A stretch of DNA of 64,000 nucleotides from Sepioteuthis lessoniana. Its lineage: Eukaryota; Mollusca; Cephalopoda; Myopsida; Loliginidae. Below, one piece after another: positions 10,108-20,079 of this stretch (its first letter is position 1; the number at the start of each line of letters is the position of its first letter). The stretch lies in the NCBI GenBank assembly GCA_963585895.1, contig OY757912.1:84146813-84210812 (forward strand), read 5' to 3'. The notes below the pieces were generated by a model that saw only the letters and a list, made by a program, of their open reading frames with translations, was not told the DNA's origin and did not search any database. A program made the position numbers and the translations under genes.

Positions 10108-10380
10108 GCATATACTCCCCCACCGCCTGGGTGTATTGAGCACTCTAGCGAAGGAATTATTGGTTGCCACTCATGTTATGTAAAGCTCTTTGAATGAATT
10201 GAGCTCTTGGTAGCTGTTAAGTGTATATATGTAAACAAAAAAAATGATACATATGCATTAAAATCCCTTCACTTACACTAAGTTTCTTCATGGCTGTGCA
10301 GTAGAATATCTGGCTAGCATAAAAGTTAGCCAGGTTTTGATCCTAGTTTTGAGCATCTCACATGTCTAACCACACTGTGC
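10108..10380 (+). mobile_element. SINE D copy, plus strand
   Basis: 'ttgagcactctagcgaagga', 'ttgaatgaattgagctct' and 'gtaaacaaa' match the minus copy at 4380-4500. The tRNA-like block follows at 10285-10375 with a B box 'ggttttgatcctagtt'. Ends with 'tgtctaaccacactg'. Confidence 0.7.
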
Positions 10381-10735
10381 TTAGTACAATGTTTTTCATA
10401 ACTGGACCTGAGTTTAATTCCTGAATGAAGCTGTTTGTGTTTCATTTTATGCAAATACCCTTGGAAAAGGCATGAATCCATCTGTTCTCACCACCAGACA
10501 TGAGTAAATAGTAGGCCAAGCTGGATTCTTTAGTCCTTATTTGACAAACCAGCCTAAGAGAAGGAAAAATCTGAATTCAAACCCTCTTTACTCTACTTAA
10601 AAATTGACCTTATGTCACATCCTGAGATGGATTCATGCCTTTCTCAAGATCATTAACACAAAATGAAATGCAAACTGCCTTGTCTAGGATTTGAACTCAG
10701 GTTACCAATTTCATTTCTTGAGTAATCATTCAATG
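10381..10735 (+). mobile_element. SINE C plus copy joined to an inverted partial SINE C
   Basis: 10385-10625 runs in sense: B-box-like 'gagtttaattcctgaatgaa', 'ggcatgaatccatctgttc', 'aattgaccttatgtcacatc'. From about 10625 to 10735 the sequence is antisense SINE C ('ggattcatgcctttctcaag', 'ggatttgaactcaggttacc'). The pair is tail to tail and could fold. Confidence 0.7.
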
Positions 10736-10857
10736 TAAATTTTTTACTAATGACAAAAAATCGTAGACTATCCAGCTTCAATTCAAGTCTTGATTTTCTA
10801 CCAAATGAAGATGAGTACTTTAGCTAGTTATTATACATTTATCCTGTGTCATTGGTA

Positions 10858-11010
10858 GAACATCTGCCAGTCTTGTGAGACTACAGATATTTGTCTAGAT
10901 GTCTTGGCAAAGTTGTATAGAAGACTTGCAGGTGCCTATTCAGCAGATCTCTCCTTTTCACAACCCTGATATTGGCTGTGGGAAGAACAAGGTTTTACAC
11001 AATTTGGCAT
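10858..11010. repeat. Single diverged monomer of the 132-bp minisatellite family
   Basis: 'gtagaacatctgccagtctt', 'gttgtatagaagacttgcag' and 'ttgtgagactacagatattt' align with the edge monomer at 44705-44870 and more loosely with the array at 43940-44640. Confidence 0.55.
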
Positions 11011-11459
11011 CAGTGTCTCCAAAGAGGAATTTGTAAGAATTAGGTGAGGAAGAAGAAATGAGACACAGGAGAGAAAGAAGACAGAAAAACAAGAGGGAAT
11101 GAATAAGTTTACTCATTCCATTGTATATGTTATAAAAAAAATCTAAATTGATAAATCTCTTAAACATCACTCACTTGAATTTAAGAATATTCCTCGACAA
11201 AACCTAATGAAATTTTTCACTGAATTATCTTTACTTCCTGAGATAATACAAAAATATGATTGATAAATCTCTTATGTGGATCTTTTGTACTTAAAATTCC
11301 AGTTGGTCACTATTCAATGTAAATTTTTGATTGATATCTTGACCTCTTTCCCAGTGTAGACAAGTAAATCAGCTAGTAATTGATATTTGATTTGAAACTA
11401 ACACTTTAGTATAACTTAGTATATCATTATTTAATTTGAATACACTGACTATATCCCCT

Positions 11460-11785
11460 GCTGTAAAAAAAGGCCTGTCCTGAATATGACACTGAACTAC
11501 ATCTGATGTTTAGACTCCACTACTAGAGCACTGTGCATTGTGGAGTACCCTTTCATTGTCATTACTCCCAGGTCCACTCTGACTTGGAGTAGTAGTATCT
11601 GCTAGGGTTTCAACTATGGGTCTGTTTGTATATTGTTTGTATTCGATAGGACTCTGTGCAAGAAAGAAACAACTACACAAACATTGTGAATATGAATGTA
11701 CACTGAATGCGATTCCCTCATCTCTTGGCATAGAATAACCCTAGACAGGTTGACATGCCATTAGAATTCATCAATCAATCAAAAC
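11460..11785 (+). mobile_element. SINE A copy, plus, head truncated
   Basis: 'tcctgaatatgacactgaac', 'ggtccactctgacttggagt', 'actatgggtctgtttg', then the tail 'ggcatagaataaccctagac ... gttgacatgccatta'. Confidence 0.75.
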
Positions 11786-11854
11786 ACTATGGCAGGAAGA
11801 GAATATTATACAATGAAATAAAACCAAAACTAATAAAGAAAATGTCAGTTGTAA

Positions 11855-11995
11855 GTGTCCTAGTAGCATCAGCATAGTGCATTAGAACTCTGATGAGGAT
11901 ACTTTGCATTCACTTTGTACTAATGCCCTTGAGAAAGATTCACATCCTATTCTTTTCCCAGCTATGGGTAAATAGCAGGGTATTTGGAGTTTTTT
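11855..11995 (+). mobile_element. SINE C 5' fragment
   Basis: 'gtagcatcagcatagtgcat' is a decayed tRNA-like start, followed by 'tactaatgcccttgagaaag' and 'ctatgggtaaatagcagg', typical of SINE B/C bodies. Confidence 0.5.
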
Positions 11996-12256
11996 ACACT
12001 TGTAAATAAGAAAGCAAGTACCATGTAACTCAGTACAACCTGTTGCATGTCACTTGGAGAGGAGATGGGCACCACCAAGTAGCTCCCATTGCTCTAAGAG
12101 CTACCATGGAGGAGAATAACTTGACATGGCATTCCAGTGACCTATTAAGTTCTTGGACATTTCTGTATCCAATATAGATAAAGAAACACATGCAAAAACT
12201 TTGAGTTAAGGACAATACATAAAACTATAGTCTTTTTAAAAGAGTAGCTGAAAGGG

Positions 12257-12257
<1 letters not shown>

Positions 12258-12312
<55 letters not shown>
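12258..12312. repeat. (TA)n(TG)n microsatellite
   Basis: About 15 TA units followed by 12 TG units. Confidence 0.95.
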
Positions 12313-12920
12313 TGGTAACAAGGCCAATCCCAGCCTGATCAGATAACCAACCTTAACATGCTGAAAGAGAAGATTATTTCAGAAGGCAAATATATATTGA
12401 AATATATTCATTACAATTTAGAAGGATCTTTGGTGTTATGAATGCAAATTAATATGAAAGATTAAGACAGACTATCAGTAAGAAAGTATTTAAAAATATA
12501 AGTAATTATAGCGGATATTATTACTACTATTTTTACAATAATAAAATTAATAATAATAATAATCAGGAGAAGGATACACAAGAGTATGATGTATAGACAA
12601 AAATAAAATTGCATAAGTAAAGGATTTACTTATATTTTTAATTGCTCAATATTCTGATTTTTTATAAGAGTCTCAATGTTGTAGAGTTTGGTAATGAATA
12701 ATACTTAACAATATCCATTTTGATTATATATGTTCCTCTAGAAGTAGTAAAATCCTGGAATCTTTGGTTTAAAAGAAAATGAGGTTTATATAAAAAAATT
12801 TTTTTGAGGTGTACTTATTTATAGGCGATGTAGTATGCACTTTGAATATGGTCGTTTTGATACAATTTCTCTTAAAGATATCTCTTTCTAAAATTTCTGT
12901 CTCCCGTTTTTTTTTTCTAG
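12313..12920 (+). other. 3' end of METTL4 intron 1
   Basis: No repeat recognised apart from a short (aat)n at 12535-12565. Ends with a long pyrimidine tract, 12900-12918, and the AG acceptor at 12919-12920. Confidence 0.6.
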
Positions 12921-12987
12921 ATGGACCTTTTGATTTAATTGTAATAGATCCACCCTGGCTGAATAAATCAGTGAAAAGGCAGAAATC
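12921..12987 (+). CDS. METTL4: METTL4 catalytic exon with DPPW motif
   Basis: 67-base internal exon. It starts in phase 1 after 'ttttttctag' and ends in phase 2 before 'gtaagt' (12988). Together with the last base of exon 1779-1940 it encodes Asp then 'GPFDLIVIDPPWLNKSVKRQ' and K. DPPW (12947-12958) is the catalytic tetrad of the MT-A70 class of adenine N6-methyltransferases, and 'NKSVKR' after it is specific to METTL4 rather than METTL3 or METTL14. In vertebrate METTL4 the sequence continues into a conserved 'RYSYLS' stretch; the next exon should begin with one base completing a codon and then encode a similar sequence. I did not find it to the right. The residues needed for catalysis at this motif are intact. 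Confidence 0.93.
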
Positions 12988-13124
12988 GTAAGTTTTCAAT
13001 TTGACCTTTTTTATTGTCATATTGTATCAAGTACTATTTTTTGGGAATGTCCCTTCCAACTCCCACATCTACTGTATATAGTCATGTATAAGTTAATCTT
13101 GTGCATAAATTAATGCTTCCAGTG

Positions 13125-13335
13125 TTCAATCCCAGGTTGAGTCATACCAAAGACGTAAAAAATAGTACTTGATGCCCACCTTGTTTAACACTCAGCATTA
13201 TAAGGTAAGTATCAAGGATAAATTAGAGCAATCCAGGAAAAGAAGTAGTGCCCTCCCCTACACTTCAGTGTAGTAGCTATTGAAAAGGGAACCTTCGAGT
13301 CACCCTCAACTATGGTCACCAACTTTACATTGCTG
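13125..13335 (+). mobile_element. SINE E copy, head truncated
   Basis: Carries 'caatcccaggttgagtcata' (B box end), 'cttgatgcccaccttgttta', 'ggataaattagagcaatcca', and 'accttcgagtcaccctcaac', matching full copies at 34650-34885 and 47590-47845. Confidence 0.8.
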
Positions 13336-13439
13336 CAGTCACATTAAATTTTTCTTATCTTATAAATCAGTCTTCAAACTAGTTTGCAAATAGTATGGGT
13401 CTGTTTTGCCTTCATATCAGTCATAATTTTTATCCTTTA

Positions 13440-13895
13440 TCTCAGCCCAGTAAAATACACCAACTGCATCTCTGAAGAGAGGTAAGACCCTCCCCTCAAC
13501 AAATCTCCTGAATATAACATTAAACGGTCTGATGGGGAGGCTCCACCCTTGGAAATTTGGGGAATGTGGAGTACCCGTTTATTGCCATTGCTCCCAGGTC
13601 CACACTGATCCGAAGTGGTAGCACTTGATAGGGCCCTATCTATATGAGTCAAATAGAAAAAATTGTGTGCAAGCAAATGTCTGATGTTAAATTGTGACTG
13701 TTATATAGCAATACTTGAAACCATTTAACTGTTGTCAGCAAAAAATGAGCTCAGGCTCATTTGAATATGTTCTCAACAAAATGTGTTTACAAATCATATA
13801 TATTTGATATATATATATATATATATATATATACAGGATTTGGCATTAAATAACCTATAATGGTTGATATACCATAAAACCAAACCAAACTATCC
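13440..13895 (+). mobile_element. SINE A copy with internal (TA)n
   Basis: Head near 13445 'cccagtaaaatacaccaact', body to 13640, one 'tactgaaaccatttaactg'-type internal unit (13705-13740), a (TA)n expansion 13808-13834, then the tail 'ggcattaaataacctataat' ending 'accaaaccaaac'. Confidence 0.85.
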
Positions 13896-14651
13896 TTTAT
13901 CTATTTGCAATTATTATATAAATTCTATAGATGTGGATGTGATGTGATTCTCCATGGAACTTGCTGCAAAACACAGCTTTTAAGACAATATGAATAAATA
14001 TGGCTTCAGTTTTGATACATTTTAAACACACCTTAGATATTTGAAGTTGATTTCCCCATTGTGGTTGATTCTAAGTATTAACTATGCATATCTATTATTG
14101 ATATGAGATTTATATGCCTGATTATGTATGTATTGAAAAAATGATTTATCTAATTAGCAAGTAAGCAAAGTTTGGAGTCCTACACATATCCAACATGACT
14201 TTATAGGAAACAAGAATTTAAAAAATAAAAACTTGAAGGTAAACATCTTCATTAAATTCAAGATCGCAGATAAAAACTTAAACAAATATCTATGACAGCT
14301 CAGTGAAAAAAATGATCCAAATCATCGATACAATTAGCATTTGATTATAACTTTGCAAAACTCTCGGCAGAGACAGACTTTGTTCTTCGTGGATAAAATG
14401 AAAAACGACCAGCCCATTTTATATTCATGAAATACAAGAATGATTAGTAATAAACATTTGAAACATGATAATTATATCTGGTATGTAAAGCAGACCATTC
14501 TTATCACTATTTGTAGTTTTATATATATATATATCATGGTTAGATATCAAGTAACAACTTAGAATAATGTATAAAGAAAAATAAGGCTTCTTTCTTAACA
14601 GATATATTAATAGCAAATGTCAGGCAAAGACTATTTTGTTTATTTACTAAT

Positions 14652-15178
14652 GTGAGTCAAAAGTTCTGCAATATTTTGGTAACGTTGGACCTACTTTTGC
14701 AGATCTGGATGCTTCTGTCAAGGTCATGAAGGTCTCAAATCCCACTGGGCTGTGAGATGCTGTGCTCACCTGATACACTCCATGCCTTGAAGCAGAGTTT
14801 CAGAATCCATGGTTTTAGGCCTATCTGACCTTGCCTTATTGTTGAGGTACTTACAAACCAAGCAAAATTTCTGGAATCATTTGTTCACTTTACTGTGATC
14901 AATTGTATCGTCATGTTTTTGAAGAACAAATGTTTTTGGTTGTTTCTGAAGTGTTATGGCTCACTAAATTCTCAAATAAGACTGAGTTATACATTTGTCT
15001 ATGAAGTTTTCAAATTACACACAGAGTGAAGCAATGCATAGCATGTAAATGCACCAACTGCCATGATACTACTAACCACAGCAGGTACCTTCCATGGCAT
15101 TAACTGCTTCATTCCTGTAATGTACACGCTGCAAATTAGTATGTACCAAAACATTGCAAAACTTTTGACTCACCCTAG
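14652..15178 (-). mobile_element. M1 mariner, internally deleted, both terminal repeats present
   Basis: Terminal inverted repeats of about 30 bases: 'gtgagtcaaaagttctgcaa' at 14652 and its inverse 'caaaacttttgactcac' ending near 15174. Minus-strand sequence at 14900-14990 is the decayed transposase N-terminus (reads like SHNxxETTKNI). At 527 bases it lacks most of the transposase, so it moved non-autonomously or was deleted afterwards. The 5' untranslated region (15000-15100) matches 31-150 and 41980-42120. Confidence 0.85.
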
Positions 15179-15349
15179 TATCTTCATTACAGTGTTTTAA
15201 ATGACATACATTGAGATATCAGTGAATTGTTCAAATAATGACCCAGGTCTTTCAAAAATACAGCTACAACTTGTATTTAAATATAACTTTTTTTAATGGC
15301 ACAAACTATAAAACGATGCTAATTACACATTTTTAAGTTTATGTTGTAC

Positions 15350-15605
15350 AGTGGCATGTAGTGTAGTGGTTGTCATCTTAGAAAATGCACTCAGCAACCT
15401 GAGTTCAAATCCTGGACAAGGTGATTTGTATTTCCCTTTGTACTAATGTTCTTGGGAAAGGCATGAATCCATCTTTTCTTCTTTCCAATAGTAGGTTAGA
15501 TTGGGCTCTTTAACCAAGCTTGGAAAAAAAAACTGTACTTAAACCAGCTGTACTCTGTTTAAAGATTGTTCTTGTGTTACATCCTGCCAATGGCAGAGAG
15601 GTTGA
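15350..15605 (+). mobile_element. SINE C copy
   Basis: tRNA-like head 'tgtagtgtagtggttgtcat' and B box 'gagttcaaatcctgga', then 'aaggcatgaatccatcttt' and the 3' piece 'gttcttgtgttacatcctgc'. Confidence 0.8.
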
Positions 15606-15984
15606 ATGAATTAAAATTTTATGCTGAAAATGATTTCCTTTAACTTAGATGTTTATACACCTGCAGCAAACTTTTCTAATATCTGTCCACTTATTTTTTA
15701 ATCCTCCCACTTAGATATTAGTCCTCAAGTCTTCTAGGATTATTTTGAAGCACTACATTGTTGAAAAATCAATGTCTATATGCAAAATAAGTCTTGACAA
15801 TGAACACACATTTTTCCCTGGAAAATGACATGGCTAAGGAATTGATGCTTGAATGAGGCTCGCACATGGTGCATTTATTTCAATTGCTAAATACTCTTAT
15901 CTCTGAGTAAATTATTGCCACATAACTGATTTTGTGCATATAAATTCTACCCTTTTATCCTTAGGCTCTATCAGTGGGTTTAGT

Positions 15985-16735
15985 TTTAGTTTGATTTGGT
16001 TTTATGGCATATCAACTGTTGCTATATAACCGTCACAATTTAGTATCAGTCTTTTCTTTACACACAGTTTATTTTATTTGACTCATATAGATAGGACCCT
16101 ATCAGGTCCTACCACTCCGGGTCAGAGTGGACCTGGGAGCAATGGCAATCAACAGGTATCCACATTCCCCAAATCTCCAAGGCTGGAGCCTAGCCATCAG
16201 ATTGTTTAATGTTATATCCAGGAGACTTGTTTGGGGGAGGGTCTTACCCCTCTGCAGAGATGCAGTTGGTGTATTCTACAGCCCCAGCCAACTGGGCTAT
16301 CTATCGGTGGACCTGAGAATACATCTTCTGCAGAAGAGTAAGCCCAAATGTGTGTTCTGGGTATGACACTAAACTGCATTCAGGGGTGAGCCTCCAGTTC
16401 GGAAGATCTGGCAAATGTTGCCATTATTCCCTGGTACACTCTTACCCAGAGTGGAAATATATGTTAAGGGATATCTCTGAGTCAAATAGATCTGTTTAAA
16501 AATCATTATTATTGGATTGGAGTACTTGAAACCTGATAATCATCTAAAAATTATTCTGTCAGATTGAAATATTTGATACCAAATAAGTGTATGCAAACAA
16601 ATTATTATAGATAAAAAATGCAATTAAAAAAGTTTGCAATGGAACATTGAAAATATTGTTATGATTATAATCAAACATTTACAAATGAATCAAATTTTGG
16701 CATTAAATGACCCATAGAAAGTTTTAATATGTAGA
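15985..16735. mobile_element. Head-to-head pair of SINE A copies
   Basis: 15985-16295 is a minus copy (tail 'gttttatggcatatcaactg' first, head 'tctacagccccagccaac' last). 16296-16735 is a plus copy starting 'ctgggctatctatcggtgga' and ending 'ggcattaaatgacccataga'. The two heads abut, giving an inverted repeat of about 250 bases per arm with almost no spacer. Confidence 0.75.
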
Positions 16736-17460
16736 CATATAGTCAACAGTGCATGTTAACCATTAGTTTCTCATTTGTCATCATCTGACCAAATTGGTCT
16801 GAGGACTGCGAGGTTCTAAAGGTCCATTTTTTACTCTATCAATATAGTTTCAAAAATGAAATGTTTTGTTACACTAAGGTTTAGTTAACCTTGACAAATA
16901 TATAATTCAAAATGTATATAAAAAGAAATGATTAAATGAAAAATTTAACCCTTTCATTTTCCAATTTTCAATTTTCCATCAAAAAATAACTGGCAAAGAG
17001 TTTGAAATTATTCTTAGAATAATGAGAAATGTGCCTGCAAAATTCCTGAGTGAACAGAAAATATAGACTTGCAAAAAGAATGGTGTACGAAAGTCAATTT
17101 TATTTGCACATAATATGGGGCTAGTAACAAAATTATAGCTGCATATGACAGTGTTTGGAATTTAACTACAGTCACACACTGCATAGCTTGAAGAATTTGC
17201 CTAGAGTCGTGTGACTATGGAAGGGTTTTAAAAAAGTGGGTTATAGATATTATCTGTTACATTGTGTAACAACACAAAATTTGAAAAACTCTTATCTAAA
17301 AAGTTCTTTGAAGAAAATTCTTTATTCCCTTATTTTGCAAATACTACCCCTTGCAAATATTATGTAATTAGCATACTTAGATGTTCATTTAGAATTTTTT
17401 TTTTTAAATTTAAATAAACTTATCGTAGGTAAGATATGAAATATTTTTATTTGACAGCAG
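16736..17460. other. Unassigned, AT-rich
   Basis: No coding frame, SINE head or LINE motif recognised. Confidence 0.5.
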
Positions 17461-17463
17461 AAC

Positions 17464-18190
17464 ATAAAATATACCTTAAAAAAACTAGATTCAATTATTT
17501 AAATTAATATGATTTTTTAAAAACATTCTGGTTTAATAAAATATACCTTAAACAAACTAGATTCAATTATTTAAATTAATTGTATGCTTCTTTTTTAAAA
17601 CATTCTGGTTTAATAAAATATACCTTAAACAAACTAGATTCATTTATTCAAATTAATATGATTTTTTTTAAAAACATTCTGGTTTAATAAAATATATCTG
17701 AAACAAACTAGATTCAATTATTTAAATTAATATGATTTTTTTAAAAACATTCTGGTTTAATAAAATATACCTTAAACAAAATAGATTCAATTATTTAAAT
17801 TAATTGTATGCTTATTTTTTTTAAACATTCTGGTATAATAAAATATACCTTAAACAAACTAGATTCAATTATTTAAATCAATTGTATGCTTCTTTTTTAA
17901 AACATTCTGGTTTAATAAAATATACCTTAAACAAACTAGATTCAATTATTAAAATTAATGATTTTTTTAAAAAACATTCTGGTTTAATAAAATATACCTG
18001 AAACAAACTAGATTACATTATTTAAATTGATATGATTTTTTAAAAACATTCTGGTTTAATAAAATATACCTTAAACAAACTAGATTCAATTATTTAAATT
18101 GATATGATTTTTTTTAGACATTCCATTTTAATAAAATATACCTTAAATAAACTAGATTCAATTATTTAAATTAAAAGTATGATTTTTTCC
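17464..18190. repeat. Satellite array: ten units of 72-78 bp
   Basis: Unit starts ('ataaaatataccttaaac') are at 17464, 17536, 17613, 17687, 17760, 17838, 17914, 17987, 18059 and 18131. Every unit contains 'actagattcaattatttaaa' and 'cattctggttta' or a close variant. Two unit types exist: 72-74 bases with 'tatgatttttt' and 76-78 bases with 'ttgtatgctt' (the second, fifth and sixth). A related single sequence may lie at 22085-22205 ('acattctggcttcat'). Confidence 0.92.
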
Positions 18191-18257
18191 AAGCCTTGGA
18201 AAAGAAAGTAGTATTAACTACTATATCTCCTGACACATATCAAAGCATGTGGTTTAT

Positions 18258-19217
18258 CATCATCATCATCATCATGTTGTGCTGGTAGCACGGATATCCC
18301 TGACCCTCTCAAGCCACTTTTCCCTATCGTTCATAACCTCTGGCAGGTCTTCTGGACTATATCCCGTATCCTCACATAATTGCTGAATGTATGTTCGTGC
18401 TGGTCGTCCTGCTTTTGCTCAGCCATATGTGGGGGTCCATAAGAGTACATCACTTATGAGTTCGTCCCTGCTTCTCCAGCAGTGTCCTGCATGTTTGGTT
18501 CGTCTAACTTGAATAGTTTTCATGATAGGAGGCAGGTGGCCGTACAGTTGGGGTCTTGTGGGGTGTTGCCGGCAGGACTTGTTCAAGATTGCTCGCAGCA
18601 TTCTTGTGTAATTGCTGTCTAGCTTCTTCTCCAGCCATTTTGTTAGAGTCCATGTAGTGCATCCATATAGCAGTATCGATGCAACCGCTGCCTGGAAGAA
18701 ACTGCATTTCATTTTTTCGGTTAGGTCTGATTTCCATATAACCGATAGCCTATTGATATCTGTCCATGCCTTCGTTAACCTCGTGTCGATGTCCTTTTTG
18801 GTTGATGAGACGCTGCTTAAGTACGATCACCTGATGGAGACACAGAATACTTCGACATTGTAGCAGGAGTACTACAAGGGGACACGCTAGCTCCATAACT
18901 CTCTATCATTTGTCTAGACTACGTACTTAGAACATCGATTGATAAAATCAGAGAGAACGGCTTCGGCTGACAAAGAAAAGAAGCAGAAGGTACCCCGCAA
19001 AAACAATTACTGACGCCGACTACGCCGATGACATAGTGATACTGGCAAATACACCCAACCAAGCCGAAACACTACTGCATCATTTGGAACAAGCAGCCGC
19101 AGGCATAGGCCTCTATGTCAATGCACAAAAACGGAATATATGTGCTATAATCAAACAGGTGACATCTCCACTCTAGACGGAACCCCTCTTAAACTAGTAG
19201 ACAAATTCACTTACCTA
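18258..19217 (-). mobile_element. RTE-A LINE with 5' part inverted (twin priming) and 11-bp target duplication
   Basis: 18258-18818 is the 3' end in minus orientation: tail (atc)n, then the complement of 'GCSPEDLPE', 'HCWRSRDELISDVL', 'SILLYGCTTWTLTKWLEKKL'. 18819-19217 is the adjacent upstream part on the plus strand, from 'aagtacgatcacctgatgga' through an intact-looking 'gccgactacgccgatgac' (encoding the YADD catalytic motif) to 'aaattcacttaccta'. In element order the inverted piece ends exactly where the other begins, with about two bases lost. 'atgtggtttat' flanks both sides (18247-18257, 19217-19227). Frameshifts interrupt the plus frame near 18895 and 18968, so it makes no protein. Confidence 0.92.
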
Positions 19218-19439
19218 TGTGGTTTATAATGGGACAATAAAAGAAAAGATATTTTGAAATATTACAGAAAAAAGTTTGTATGGGAAATTTTGATGCCTTT
19301 CATAGGGCATTACATTGAATCTATAATCCAGAATTTCTGGCTTTTTACTGTCATTTGTTTCTACCGAGACACACCAAAGATACTCTCTGGAATATAAAGA
19401 TTGTAATATTCAAACTTTTCTTGTAGTTATTGTTAAGTT

Positions 19440-19875
19440 TGTATTCTCTTATTCCTTCTTTTTCAATTCTTTTATTCCTTCCTTCTTAATTTTCTTTTAT
19501 TCTTTCTTTTCTAATTTTTTCTTTTCTCAATTTTTCTTATATTCTTTCTTTTATTCTTTTTCTTTCTTTATATTTTTCATTTTTCTTCTTTTTCTTCTCA
19601 TGTACACTTCTTCTTTTTTTTTATTCTATTTTCATTTTTTCTTCATTTAGTCTTGTATTTACTTTGTTTTTATTTCTTCATTTGATTTTTCATCCTTTTA
19701 TTCTCCTCTCATTCTTTTAACCACTATTTCTTTTGTTCCTTCTTTCTCTTTCTTTCCCATTTCTTTGTTTTTTATTTCTTTTTTTTTTTTCTGTAGTACA
19801 TTTCCCTTTGTTTCTTTCTTCATTTACTTTTTCTTGTTTTTTTTGTTTTCATTCTAATTCCTAAAACAAGAAGCA
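19440..19875. repeat. Pyrimidine-rich low-complexity tract
   Basis: Over 400 bases of almost pure T/C on the plus strand ('ttctttctttt', 'ttcttctttttcttctc'), with only scattered purines. Strand asymmetry of this length may support triplex or unusual chromatin; no repeat unit is strict. Confidence 0.9.
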
Positions 19876-20079
19876 AAATGTATGTACTCTAACTTCTTTA
19901 TGGATTCTAGTATCTATTTATCTCTTATTGTTTTAGACAATGCTTACATCATATCATACTATTATATTTTTAGCCTTATATACCATATTTAATAGCATAT
20001 AAGACTTCACATATTTTCATTTAGTATTATTGTAGATGGCGTTAGGCTATGTATAAGAGCTGGTAGTTTACAATGTCTT

